Assembly (NCBI GenBank): GCA_963705155.1
Contig: CAVPJC010000009.1
Span: forward strand, 1 to 56,411
DNA: 56,411 bases
DNA from: CAVPJC01 sp963705155
GTDB taxonomy: Bacteria > Chloroflexota > Anaerolineae > Anaerolineales > UBA4823
Reading direction: 5' to 3'
Positions 18,835-28,149 of this stretch are shown here, in pieces; position 1 is the stretch's first letter; the number at the start of each line of letters is the position of its first letter. The notes under the pieces were generated by a model that saw nothing but the letters and a program-made list of their open reading frames with translations, was not told the origin of the DNA and made no database searches. A program made the position numbers and the translations under genes.

Positions 18835-19059
18835 ATGCAAGTTCATATAAAGACTTATGGCTTATTGCGCGAACGGGTTGGGAAAAATCGAGTTGTCGAT
18901 CTTCCCGAAGCGAGCCAAATCATTGACTTGCTGACATATTTGGTAATGGTAGATGCCAAAATCTGGATCTTACGTGTTAATGGTGAAGTTGCCGAACTCC
19001 AGACAAAGCTTGAAGATGGTGACAGTGTGGAAATCATCCCGCCTATCGCAGGTGGATGA
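18835..19059 (+). CDS. MoaD/ThiS-like ubiquitin-fold protein
   Basis: Small sulfur carrier, 74 aa, with the beta-grasp pattern (VHIKTYGLLRERVG; LRVNGEV; LEDGDSVEIIPPIAGG) and the C-terminal Gly-Gly needed for thiocarboxylate formation by a MoeB-type enzyme. Start is ATG at 18835 after CGGAG. It is directly followed by the aldehyde:ferredoxin oxidoreductase gene; MoaD-like genes commonly neighbour tungsten oxidoreductases and may serve their pterin cofactor. No moaE or moeB is present here. Confidence 0.85.
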   Translation: MQVHIKTYGLLRERVGKNRVVDLPEASQIIDLLTYLVMVDAKIWILRVNGEVAELQTKLEDGDSVEIIPPIAGG

Positions 19060-19098
19060 TACTCGCTTTTGATGTTTGCGGTAGAAGGGAGCCAGAAA

Positions 19099-21016
19099 AT
19101 GTACGGATTTCAAGGTAATATCTTACATGTTAACCTGAGCTCAGGCCAGATTGAGATCGAACACCCAGATGAAGCTTTTTATCGCACCTATGGAGGTGGA
19201 AGCGGTTTGGGGTTGTACTATCTCCTGACCAAGACGTCTCCGAAGATCGATCCACTGAGTCCAGAAAACGTACTGTGTTTTATGCTTGGGGCGAGTACCG
19301 GGGTTGCGATCTCCGGACAATCGCGGGCGACGGCGACCGCAAAATCACCGCTCACTGGTTTGATCGGAGATAGCCAGGCAGGCGGCTTCTGGCCGGCAGA
19401 GTTAAAATTTGCGGGTTTTGACGGCATTGTCCTGACCGGAAAATCACCCCAACCGGTTTATCTATGGATAAAAGACGGAAAAGCTGAGTTAAGGAACGCC
19501 GCCCATTTGTGGGGGAGAACAACAAATGATAGTGAGCGTCTTATCCGGGAAGAGCTGGGCGATCCTAAAATTGAGATTGCCCAAATCGGGCCGGGAGGTG
19601 AAAAGTGCGTTCGCTATGCTTCGATTGTTAACATGTCGAATCGAGCTCACGGCAGAACCGGCATGGGCGCAGTCATGGGGAGTAAGAATCTAAAGGCCAT
19701 TGCAGTACGCGGACACTTTAAAAGTAAAAGTAGCTGATCCGAAAGCCCTGGCTCTACTTGCCCGCCAGGGGGCAAAGAATATCCCGATTAATTCAGAAAT
19801 GCTCGGCCTGCAAAAGTACGGCACTGCGGGCGGCCTCGCTGGATTGCATGCAAGCGGTGGACTACCCACTTACAATTTCACAAGCGGAGTCTTCGAAAAT
19901 TATGAGGACATTACTGGTGAAACTATGGCGGACACCATACTCCTCAAAAATGATACGTGCTATGCATGTGCCGTTCGCTGTAAACGGGTGGTTGAAACTG
20001 AATATCGTGCGCAAAAAGTTTCCCCGCTCTCGGGTGGTCCTGAGTACGAAACCATTGCCACCTTTGGCTCCTATTGCGGTATTTCGGATCTGAATGCCAT
20101 CGCCCTGGCAAGCCAAATTTGCAATGAAAATGGGCTTGACACGATCAGTTGTGGGGCGACCATTGCATTTGCAATGGAGTGTTTTGAGAAAGGCATCCTG
20201 ACTGCCGGGATGACCGATGGAATTGATTTGCGCTTCGGTAATGTAGATGCCATGCTGGCTGTATTGGAAAAAATCACTCGAAGGGAAGGCATTGGCAATC
20301 TGCTGGCAGAAGGTTCGGCCAGGGCAGCTGAAGAGTTGGGAAACGGCGCGGAGGACCTGGTCGTTGCCGTCAAGCAGCAAGAATTACCCGCTCATATGCC
20401 GCACACAAAACGGAGCCTGGCGATTATCTACGCAACAAACCCCTTTGGTGCTGATCACCAATCCAGTGAACACGACCCAGTTTATGAGCCGCCGCGCACA
20501 GAAGTCCTGGGTGAACCTCTGGAACGCCTGGCACAGCTGGGTTTGGATAAGCCACAAGATAGTCGGGCCATGAATTTTGAGAAGATCAAGTTTGCCGCGG
20601 TCACACAATTCAATTATAGTTTTACAGACGTTGCAAACTTGTGCCAGTTCGTATGGGGTCCGGCGTGGCATTTGTACGGCCCGTATGATCAGGTTTCCCT
20701 GATGAGAGCTGTGACAGGCTGGGACATTACCCTCGAGGAAATTCAATTGCTCGGAGAGCGCCGGTTGAATATGATCCGCGCCTTCAATGCCCTGGAAGGG
20801 GCACGCCGCGAGCAGGATATTCTCCCTAAACGTCTTTTCGACCAACCACTAAAGGGTGGGCCATCCGACGGGGTTTACATTCCCCGTGCGGAGTTTGAGC
20901 AGGCATTGGATCAATATTATGAATTCCTCGGATGGGATGTCGATACTGGCTTACCTGGTCCCGAAAAGCTGGCTGAGCTTGGCTTGGGCTGGATTAGACT
21001 GCCGGACGACAATTAA
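19099..21016 (+). CDS. aldehyde:ferredoxin oxidoreductase (tungstopterin), frameshifted
   Basis: Tungsten enzyme that interconverts aldehydes and carboxylates with ferredoxin, about 638 codons, within the range of AOR-family enzymes. N-terminal domain: YGFQGNILHVNLSSGQIE, YGGGSGLG, SGQSRATATAKSPLTG, GRTGMGAVMGSKNLKAIAV. The [4Fe-4S] ligands are CYACAVRC (C-x2-C-x3-C) and a fourth Cys in DVANLCQFVWG. KNDTCYACAVRC follows MADTILL as in the family. One frameshift near 19725 splits the two halves. I chose ATG at 19099; 19069 would add ten residues without a better ribosome site. It could reduce or oxidise a carboxylate/aldehyde from the pathway, or set the ferredoxin pool. Anaerobic lifestyle is implied. 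Confidence 0.93.
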
Positions 21017-21590
21017 TCCATCATATGGTAGACAAGGAAGATAAGAAGTGATCCAGTTCGGTCTGTACTGGCAAGTTTGTGTGTATGAAGATCTCCAAAA
21101 TGAAACACAGTACGCCAGCGGTTAATTTCGCTCAGAAATCGTATAGAAAATCCTGTGGTTGTTGGTGTCACACGTTTGTCCGCTGGCATAGAATATGCGT
21201 TCGGAGTGCAATAGATCATGGAACTGATCTTGGTAGTGCTGTAGTGAAATGCAAACTCGGAAGATAACAGAACTATTTATAGTTGATCCGAACCTGATCC
21301 ATGATCAGTCGGAAGAACTATGGGGTTGCGCTGGCTATTCAACAAATCGATCCCGAATTGGAGACTAAAGCAAAAGTTAGTAAGGTCCTTGCTACCATAA
21401 GAAAGCGATTTGCGAAAGAAGAAGGAACATACCATCCATATCTCTGGGGAGCTTGCTATCGGAAAGGACGGACAAACAAACCGATTGTGCATATTACGGA
21501 GCAAGCCGCACAGTGAAACGGAGTAAGGTGCACACCGTTTCGGGCGCAAAGTGTACACTTTTTGGGGGAAGTACAGCGCTGATAGTCTCC
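21017..21590. other. gap between oxidoreductase and IS remnant
   Basis: No recognisable gene in about 570 bases. A short possible coding stretch (21301-21516, DPELETKAKVSKVLATI) matches nothing I know and has no convincing start. A 14-base perfect palindrome, AAAGTGTACACTTT, lies at 21548-21561, with a related but imperfect GGTGCACACC about 20 bases upstream. This pair is close to the edge of the IS1-like remnant and could be part of its end or an operator. No terminator for the oxidoreductase was found. Confidence 0.4.
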
Positions 21591-22700
21591 CTAACAAGTG
21601 TTTTTAGCACTTGGTACAGGAACCATCGTCAATAGTTCTTTAGCAGCCCAAATATGATTGGTCAGGCTTGCCGCCACGGCTGGCGTGCGGGGCGTCCATT
21701 TGCGCTGGGGATCATTGATCACTTCAACCCGCAAGCTCTTGTACGGACGGACCCAGTTGTAGTAAGCGTCTTCCCACGTCACGGCAGCCAAGTGCAAATC
21801 CAGGTCTTTCGAGAAAGCCAGGGTTTTGCGGATCAAACGAGCACTAAAGAGACGTTCCGTCAGGTTGCTCCGCTCGATGTAGGACATGCTCTTGCCCAGC
21901 AGTTCAACGAGTTCATTCTGTCTGCCCCAAACGGCTATCAATTTGACTACTTGCAATCGACCATGCTCATCCCGCTGTTTGACCATCTGCAGGTAAAGCC
22001 AATCCTCTTCAGGCTGAGGACGAGTGGGTGAGACGACCAAGCCCAGAGTTCTCCGGAACTAACCCATACACGGCGAGCATAACGTCGTCAATGCCGCCCT
22101 AACCATCGGAGATTAAGGGTGGCAGAACTTGTGGATGACCGCGCTGCTGTAGGGTTTGAAAGACCTTCAGGCTGGCTTGCGTCTCAAACTTGCCAATCCA
22201 GCGGGCCACGCGCAGGCGACAATAGACGTCCCGCAGGGTCGAAATCCAGAACGTGCCACTTTCATCCGTTTCCGGATAGCTTTTTTTCGCTCTTGTTGTA
22301 CACGTAGGACCACAGGCCGTCCAATTGGGCACGCTTGAGACGGAAGTCCTTCATCAGCACAGCCTCCAGTGCGTCGGCATACCAGGCGGCTTCTTGTAAC
22401 CAGCGTAAGATGGCGTCTTCCTTGATCCCTTTGACCCGGGTCAGTGTGCTAATCCGATTGCCTTCTGCCAGCAAGGCCAACACTTCCAGGATTTTAGCTC
22501 CTCGGCGTTTTTGCGGAAGAAAATCGTCCCCGTGGTTTTAGTGAAGGTTTTGCCACACGTCTTACATTGGTAGCGCTGTACTCCTCGTGGCGTTTTGCCG
22601 ATCTTTTTAAGGTTCGGTGTAGCCTGATCGCTCTGCAACTTCCCGAAATCCGGGCAAGCTGCATTTGGACAAAAATCTCCGCTTCGTGCAAGTTTTCCAT
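21591..22700 (-). pseudogene. IS1-like transposase remnant (InsA-type zinc domain plus DDE domain)
   Basis: Read on the minus strand: start MENLHEAE at 22700 behind GGGAG; an InsA-type zinc ribbon (CPNAACPDFG, then RGVQRYQCKTCGKTFTKTTGT); a helix-turn-helix (LLAEGNRISTLTRVKGIKEDAILRWL, about 22300-22480); then a catalytic part with DGLWSYVYNKSEKK and, at 21591-22040, MSYIERSNLTERLFSARLIRKTLAF and YYNWVRPYKSLR. At least four frameshifts interrupt it. IS1 family is my best assignment from this domain order; terminal repeats were not found. It marks the right border of the catabolic cluster. Confidence 0.8.
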
Positions 22701-22785
22701 ATTGTCTCCCTGGGGATATACTTGCACCAATCTTAACCAAAAAAAACACTATTGAAGGAGACCATCTAAAATTGGGTACTTGCAA

Positions 22786-23028
22786 TAAATGATTGTTTTA
22801 TGGTTTAGTAAGAGTATATCTTGTCTCTTTGCAGACAAAATTGCTTTTCTCAACGTTGGCTGGTTCCCCCTAATGTAGAGTAATTTCAACGCTAGGTTAT
22901 TCATGGGGCATAGATAAGGCAAGACCTGCGCTTGCCGGCCTGTTCACGAACATGACAGGCGAAAACCAGTCCGCAGATGCCAGGCAGGGCGCTTCAGGGT
23001 CGCCGGCATCGCGAAGTGCAAAACCCTG
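22786..23028. other. gap between IS remnant and recombinase
   Basis: No gene recognised. The first part (to about 22920) is AT-rich; the second (22920-23028) is GC-rich. The composition step may be a junction between elements. Confidence 0.4.
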
Positions 23029-24103
23029 TTGTACGTCGAGATTATCTCGACGAAAGGCTTAACGGCACACAAAAAACATCTCTTAATACTAGAAACGGCT
23101 GGAAGCGAGATCCAAAGCCGTCGAAGGCGGTGTAAATTGTCATTGTCATCCATTTCCAACCAGGTCAACCATGCCCTGGCCAAAGTCACCTGGAATAAAG
23201 AACAAATTGCAGAGTACCAGGCTGAACAGGGAGTAACATCTGTCAAGAAATCGCTGCGACCAGGCGGAGATCCAACCCAACCCCTACCAGTCATTCTGGG
23301 CATCAACACCCGTCGAACTTATTTTCAGACAGCCACTTTATTCTTCAAACGCGCTGAGGAAATCACCGATGAGGGTTTGCTGGCCAATCTTTTGGATCCA
23401 GACATCATCATGACCACTTTTGAAGAGCACTATACGGATGCTGCACCAGGTACAGTGAATAAATTGCTGGCAGCGCTTGAGAAAGTTCACCTGGGTTGTA
23501 CCAAACTCGGCTGGACAAAAGAGCCTTGCCCAATTACCCCGGAACTGCGTGAATGGGTAAAGTCATTTCGTGATGACAGCGATGTTCGTTCACCAAGGTT
23601 TGGTTACAGGCCAGAAGATGCAGAGAAAGTGGTCGCATTTACTGAAAAAGAAAAAATCTGCCTATGCCCTGCCGGCGGAACTGGCTTTGCGCTGTGGGCT
23701 GCGGGAGGATGAAATCGCTGGGTTAAAAGGGGAAAATATCGATGTGGAACAAAAGCTGCTTCATATCACTGGTAAAGGTGGGCGTTATCGTCCGGTGCCT
23801 ATTCCGGAAGATTTGCTCAACCAGCTGAACCGCTCTAAACAATATCTGTTTACACCCAGCGCTTCCTGGCGAGCCGGCTTCCGTCGAACAGTGCGAGAAG
23901 CGACCAAAACACTTGGAATTGAGATCAGCGGAGTTCATCGGCTGCGCGCTAATTTTGCCCAGAATAAATATCAGGATTTTCTTACCCAGGGAATGGATGA
24001 GCGTGAGGCACGCCGCAGCGTGTCTGAATTGTTAGGACATGCCCGGATTGATGTGACATACAAGTATGTGCCGAAGAGGTTTCCGCGATCACGAGCGAAC
24101 TGA
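23029..24103 (+). CDS. tyrosine recombinase (phage-integrase family), frameshifted
   Basis: Site-specific recombinase of about 357 codons. A SAM-like core-binding domain is visible (NTRRTYFQTATLFFKRAEEI...APGTVNKLLAALEKVH). In the catalytic domain: Arg in ALRCGLREDEIAGL, Lys in ITGKGGRYRPVP, His-x-x-Arg in HRLRANFAQ, His in LLGHARIDVTYKYV and the nucleophile Tyr in the same block. One frameshift near 23640, in an A-rich run, divides it. The TTG start at 23029 is uncertain; it lies at a 19-base inverted repeat. The gene lies 12 bases ahead of arfB, as expected of an integrase near its attachment site. It could drive integration of the island to its left. Confidence 0.83.
23034..23052. repeat. 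perfect inverted repeat at the recombinase start
   Basis: CGTCGAGA-TTA-TCTCGACG, 8-base arms with a 3-base centre. Size and symmetry fit a recombinase-binding or repressor site at the recombinase promoter or start. Confidence 0.5.
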
Positions 24104-24115
24104 TATACTTAAATC

Positions 24116-24540
24116 ATGATTGAAGTTACTTCAACTGTAAAAATCGATGAAAGCGAAATTCATTACGATTTCATCCACACGTCAGGTCCAGGAGGTCAAA
24201 ACGTAAATAAGGTCGCGTCTTCAGTTCAACTCCGTTTTGATGTTCATAATTCCCCTCCCTGGATCCGGATGTCAAGGAACGATTGATCAAGCTGGCTGGT
24301 AATCGAGTGACGGAGGATGGCATACTGATTATTGAGGCGAAAAGATACCGCACACAGGAACAAAACCAATTCGATGCCACCGAGCGTTTGATCACTTTGA
24401 TACAGAGGGCGCTGGAGAAACCGAAAGTTCGGAAAGCAACCCGCCCGAGCCTCACAGCGAAGGCGGCTCGGGTAGGTGACAAGAAAAAGCGTGGTGAGAT
24501 CAAACAGACACGTCGTTTTGATCCGGCGGAGTGGGAGTAA
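24116..24540 (+). CDS. arfB: peptide chain release factor-like ribosome rescue protein ArfB (island copy), frameshifted
   Basis: ArfB (YaeJ) enters stalled ribosomes without a stop codon and hydrolyses peptidyl-tRNA. The catalytic loop is present: HTSGPGGQNVNKVASSVQLRF (GGQ near residue 27), followed by RLIKLAGNRVTEDGILII, YRTQEQNQ and a basic C-terminal tail (TRPSLTAKAARVGDKKKRGEIK) of the kind that inserts into the mRNA channel. About 141 codons, the family size. A single frameshift near 24260 breaks it; the conserved sequence continues. It differs strongly from the second arfB just downstream and has the lower GC of the island, so it is probably a horizontally acquired copy that arrived with the recombinase. 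Confidence 0.88.
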
Positions 24541-24585
24541 CTTTTCTTTTCCTGCTTCTATGACTGGGTTCTCGTAGGTAGCTAA

Positions 24586-24948
24586 ATGGAAGCGAGAAAT
24601 GTACTGCCTGTTCTACAAGGTATGATTAAGGTTGCCACGGCTGTTCAGTTGCGCTTGAATGTAAATACGCTTGCATTGGATGACGATGTGCGCGGCCGGC
24701 TGGTGCGGCTGGCGGGGAAACGATTGACCGATGAAGGTGTTCTGATCATTGACGCCCACCGCTACCGCACCCAGGAGCAAAACCGCCAGGATGCACTGGA
24801 GCGCCTGGTGGAGCTGGTGCGCAAAGCGGCTGCCAGACCCAGAACCCGCAAAAAAACCCGTCCCACCCTGGCTTCCAAGTTGGAACGCCTGCATAAAAAA
24901 CGCCAGCGCAGTGAAGTGAAAAAGCTGCGCCGGCGTGTGGATGATTAG
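24586..24948 (+). pseudogene. N-terminally truncated native-type ArfB lacking GGQ
   Basis: A second ArfB homologue of 120 aa. It keeps KVATAVQLRLNV, RLVRLAGKRLTDEGVLII, YRTQEQNRQDALERL and the basic tail, but the part that should carry GGQNVN is replaced by unrelated bases (LQGMIKVATAV), so it cannot hydrolyse peptidyl-tRNA. It is GC-rich like the DNA to its right and only about half identical to the copy at 24116, so it is not a recent tandem duplicate. Best explanation: the original chromosomal gene, cut at its 5' end by island integration. Starts at 24586 or 24625 are possible but probably meaningless. Confidence 0.8.
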
Positions 24949-24967
24949 GGCTTTGCCCTGCCGATGA

Positions 24968-24973
24968 TATAAT
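24968..24973 (+). promoter_or_regulatory. extended -10 promoter element
   Basis: TGATATAAT gives an exact TATAAT preceded by TGn; the -35 area (24945-24950, TTAGGG) is weak, as is usual for extended -10 promoters. It would start transcription about 45 bases before the DoxX-like gene. Confidence 0.45.
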
Positions 24974-25023
24974 CCACCTATCCATACCCATTTTCGCAAA
25001 ATATTCCTGGAGAGTTTTAGTAC

Positions 25024-25581
25024 ATGAAAGCCCAAAAGAATCGCTCCAAATTAAATGCCAGATTCACCTATTATGACGAGCTTATCACGCGTTGGATGGC
25101 GAAATACGGAATTTTATTACTGCGAATCAGCATGGGTGTCGTCTTCTTCTGGTTTGGCGCACTCAAATTCTTCCCCGGTCTGAGCCCTGCTCAGGATCTG
25201 GCCTCCCGCACGATCGAACGCCTGACTTTCGGATTGCTTTCTACGCAGGTTTCCCTGCTCATCCTGGCGGGCTGGGAATGCCTGATTGGCCTGGGGCTGA
25301 TCTTTGGTGTATTTATGCGCGGGACATTGCTTTTGCTCTTTGTGCAAATGATTGGTACGATCACACCGGTGTTTTTCTTCCCGGCGGAGGTTTTCACCGC
25401 CATCCCCTATGCACCTACCCTGGAAGGACAGTACATTATAAAGAATCTGGTGTTGATCAGTGCTGCGCTGGTGATCGGTGCGACCGTGCGCGGCGGCGCG
25501 GTGGTGGATGATCCCTCCATTGCCCGCATGGCAAAACGCAAACTGCTGGGGCGTCTGGCTAAACCCGGCCGCCGAACATAA
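25024..25581 (+). CDS. DoxX-like integral membrane protein
   Basis: 185 aa with about four membrane segments: GILLLRISMGVVFFWFGALKFF (helix 1), LLILAGWECLIGLGLIFGVF, LLLLFVQMIGTITPVFFF, and LVLISAALVIGATV. The first helix motif WFGALKFFPG is typical of the DoxX/DUF417 superfamily, whose members are associated with respiratory-chain or redox membrane functions in few characterised cases. A Shine-Dalgarno GGAGAG precedes the ATG. It is the first intact gene right of the island border; the genomic context (small hypothetical, then sugar symporter) does not specify a role. Confidence 0.75.
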   Translation: MKAQKNRSKLNARFTYYDELITRWMAKYGILLLRISMGVVFFWFGALKFFPGLSPAQDLASRTIERLTFGLLSTQVSLLILAGWECLIGLGLIFGVFMRGTLLLLFVQMIGTITPVFFFPAEVFTAIPYAPTLEGQYIIKNLVLISAALVIGATVRGGAVVDDPSIARMAKRKLLGRLAKPGRRT

Positions 25582-25603
25582 TCAAAAAAAAACCGAGGCA
25601 GCC

Positions 25604-25870
25604 ATGAACCAGTACTGGGTGGAGGGTGTGTATCGCAAGAAGGGATCGCGAAAGAAGGCTGGAGTGGAGCCTTACGCCAAAATCGTCTGGGCAGCTTCTC
25701 CACAAGATGCAGCCCGGCTGGCAACCGAAGAGATTATTGGCTGCGAATGGGTGGAAGGCCCGCAAATCAGCCGCAAAAGTGAAGAGAAACGCATGCGTGA
25801 TCTGGGAGCGCCCGAACTTCCCGGTTTGGGCGCGGTGAGCAAGAAACAGGGAGGCAGACGCAATGAATGA
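25604..25870 (+). CDS. small hypothetical protein
   Basis: 88 aa, hydrophilic and basic at the N-terminus (YRKKGSRKKAGVEPYAKIVWA), followed by ASPQDAARLATEEIIGCEWVEGP, a pattern like short modified-amphipathic segments in unknown proteins. I do not recognise the family. ATG at 25604 follows an A-run and ACCGAGGC. It overlaps the symporter start by 8 bases and so is probably co-translated with it. Confidence 0.6.
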   Translation: MNQYWVEGVYRKKGSRKKAGVEPYAKIVWAASPQDAARLATEEIIGCEWVEGPQISRKSEEKRMRDLGAPELPGLGAVSKKQGGRRNE

Positions 25871-27337
25871 TGGCAATCCTTCCTCTCAAGTCACACTGAA
25901 AGATCAATCCGTGCGGGTGCCGCTGTGGATCAAACTGGTGTACGGATCGGGCGATTGGGGCATGGCCAGCTTCGGTACGCTGCGCCAGATATTTTACGCC
26001 ATCTTCCTGACGGATGTGGTCGGACTGGATGCGCGCCTGGCCTCGGTGGCAGCGCTGATCGGCGTGATCTGGGACGCCATCAACGACCCGATCGTCGGCG
26101 TGTTGAGCGACCGCTTCCACTCCCGCTGGGGGCGGCGCAGGCCATTTCTGCTTTTCTTTTCCATCCCGTTTGGGTCTGAGTTTCTTCCTGTTGTGGTGGG
26201 CGCCGCCCTGGGAAAGCCAGATCGCCTTGATGGTGACGGTCACACTGGCGTTCATGATCAGCGATACGTTACAAACTCTGGTGGTGGTGCCTTTTTTTGC
26301 ACTCACACCCGATATCACCCGTGATTATGATGAACGCACTTCAATCACCGGTTTCCGCATGTTCTTTTAACCTGCTGGCCTCTCTGGCGACAGCAGTTGC
26401 GGCTCCGATGATTGTAGACGCGGCGATCAATAGCGGCGCTACGCTCCAGCAGGGTTATATGACTGTCGCGGCGGCTTTTGGCGGCCTGGCAGCGCTGCCT
26501 TTCCTGTTAATATTTGCTTTTGTGCGCGAGCGTCGGGATGCACCCGGTGCTGACACCCAGGCCATCTCGCTGTCTGAGATCTTGAAAACCGCCTGGAGCA
26601 ATGTGCCCTTTCGATTTGCCACCGGTTTGTATATGCTGAACTGGATCACATTCGACCTGGTGGCGCTGATGCTGCCTTTCTTCCTGGTTTACTGGGTGGC
26701 ACGCGGCGACCTGCTGGCTTCGGCTAACCTATTTGGAGAAAAAATTGCACTCGAATCGGTGGTGCTGGGGCTGCTGCTGATCACAGCTGTGGCAGCGCTG
26801 CCGTTCTGGATGTGGCTTGCACACCGTCTGAGCAAGCGCAGCGCATATGTGATTGGCATGAGCTTCTGGGCGGTGGTGCAAATGGTGCTGCTGAGTGTAC
26901 AGCCCGGGCAGGTATCTTATGTGCTGCTGCTGGCGGTGCTGGCCGGGTTGAGTGTTTCTACTGCCCACGTGCTGCCCAATTCGATATTCCCGGATGTGAT
27001 CGAATGGGATGAGCTGCGCACACGCCGCCGCCACGAGGGGATTTACTACGGCGCCAAGAACTTTGTGCGCAAGCTCACCGGAGCACTGGCGATATTCTTT
27101 GCATTGCAGGTGCTGGGCTGGTTTGGCTACCAGTCGCCGCCCGATGGAGCTGTCCAGTTCAGCCAATCAGAATCCGCCCTGGCTGCCATCCGGCTGCTCA
27201 CCGGACCGATCGGTGCGCTGCTGCTGGTAAGCGCCATTGTACTGGCCTGGTTTTACCCGCTCAGCCGTGAGCGCCATGCCCGCATTCGCCGTTTGCTTGT
27301 CCAACGACGGGAGCGGGAGGCCAAGCGGGCGCCCTAA
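25863..27337 (+). CDS. GPH-family sugar:cation symporter (MFS), frameshifted
   Basis: Glycoside-pentoside-hexuronide:cation symporter of the MelB type, about 491 codons and twelve predicted helices. The N-terminal half shows YGSGDWGMASFGTLRQ and the family signature WDAINDPIVGVLSDR followed by SRWGRRRPFLL. The C-terminal half shows RRRHEGIYYGAKNFVRKL, the conserved cytoplasmic loop, and PDVIEWDELR. Frameshifts near 26160 and 26370 move residues about 100-170 into another frame, where they still match (SDTLQTLVVVPFFALTPDI, DYDERTSITGFRM), so they are probably sequence errors. Substrate is likely a sugar or glycoside. It converges with the TSUP gene, overlapping by 4 bases. Confidence 0.88.
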
Positions 27338-28044
27338 AACAGCATGCGCACACCCATGACCAGTAGCAGAAGCAGCACAAGCTTGCGAAAAAGCTCGGGT
27401 TTCAGGTAACGGTCCAGGCCAATGCCCAGCAGCATGCCCAGCAGTATCGCTGGAAAGGCGTAGGCATAGGATTTTAATACCAGTGGAGTGAAATTTCCAC
27501 TCCAGGCATGCCCGGAGACGACCAGCACGCTGTTGATCGCAAAAAAGCCCTGGATATTGCTCTTAAACTCGGCAGGCAGCCAGCGCCGGCAGTTGCCATA
27601 GATAACGACGGGCGGCCCAGACGTGTTGTATGCGCCTCCCAGCATGCCGGCAAAAAATCCAAAGCCGTAGGCCCACGCCGGGTTTTTTAGTTCCGGCAAA
27701 CGGATATCGAGGAGTGCGTAGATAGCATAACCCGCGATGATCATCCCCAGCAAGGTCATCACAAGCCCCTCGTTTACCCGGCTCAGGAATAGTATCCCCA
27801 GGGGAATGCCAAACAAGGATGCCAGAACCAACCGCCAGACCGCCGAAATATTGAGGGAGCTGTGATAGCGTGCCAGCAACACCAGTTCCACCGTCAAACT
27901 CATCAGCGCCACCAGGGGTGTGGCGGACTGCATGCCGATCAGACCTGGCAGCAGCGCCATAGCCACCAGTGCGCTGCCAAAGCCGGTGAGGCTCTGCGTG
28001 AAGACAGCCAGCAGAACGATGAGAGCGGTGAGCAATAAATCCAT
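27334..28044 (-). CDS. TSUP-family anion exporter (TauE/SafE-like)
   Basis: 236 aa, about eight hydrophobic segments, with the family's two-fold pattern: an N-terminal TQSLTGFGSALVAMALLPGLIG and a second-half GMLGGAYNTSGPPVVIYG. TSUP proteins move sulfite, sulfoacetate or other small organosulfur anions, or serve as exporters in sulfur metabolism; the ion here is unknown. ATG at 28044. The gene tail overlaps the convergent symporter gene by 4 bases, leaving no room for a separate terminator. It lies downstream of the CHRD gene's terminator, so it should have its own promoter. Confidence 0.85.
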   Translation of the reverse strand: MDLLLTALIVLLAVFTQSLTGFGSALVAMALLPGLIGMQSATPLVALMSLTVELVLLARYHSSLNISAVWRLVLASLFGIPLGILFLSRVNEGLVMTLLGMIIAGYAIYALLDIRLPELKNPAWAYGFGFFAGMLGGAYNTSGPPVVIYGNCRRWLPAEFKSNIQGFFAINSVLVVSGHAWSGNFTPLVLKSYAYAFPAILLGMLLGIGLDRYLKPELFRKLVLLLLLVMGVRMLF

Positions 28045-28094
28045 AATGATGCCTGACCGCCAAATTATATCGTCATTTTACATTAATAAAAAAT

Positions 28095-28122
28095 TCAAGC
28101 GGGCGCAGATGCGCCCGCTTGA
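28095..28122 (-). terminator. Rho-independent terminator of the CHRD gene
   Basis: Perfect inverted repeat TCAAGCGGGCGCA/TGCGCCCGCTTGA followed on the minus strand by ATTTTTTATT. It is 28 bases past the stop of the CHRD gene. Confidence 0.85.
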
Positions 28123-28149
28123 TATGGGATTGCTGGTAAGAATATTGAT

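Noticed and set aside
18070..18846. Open frame of 258 codons on the minus strand
   Set aside because: The plus strand codes for the URO-D-like protein over the same span, with family motifs; the antisense product has none.
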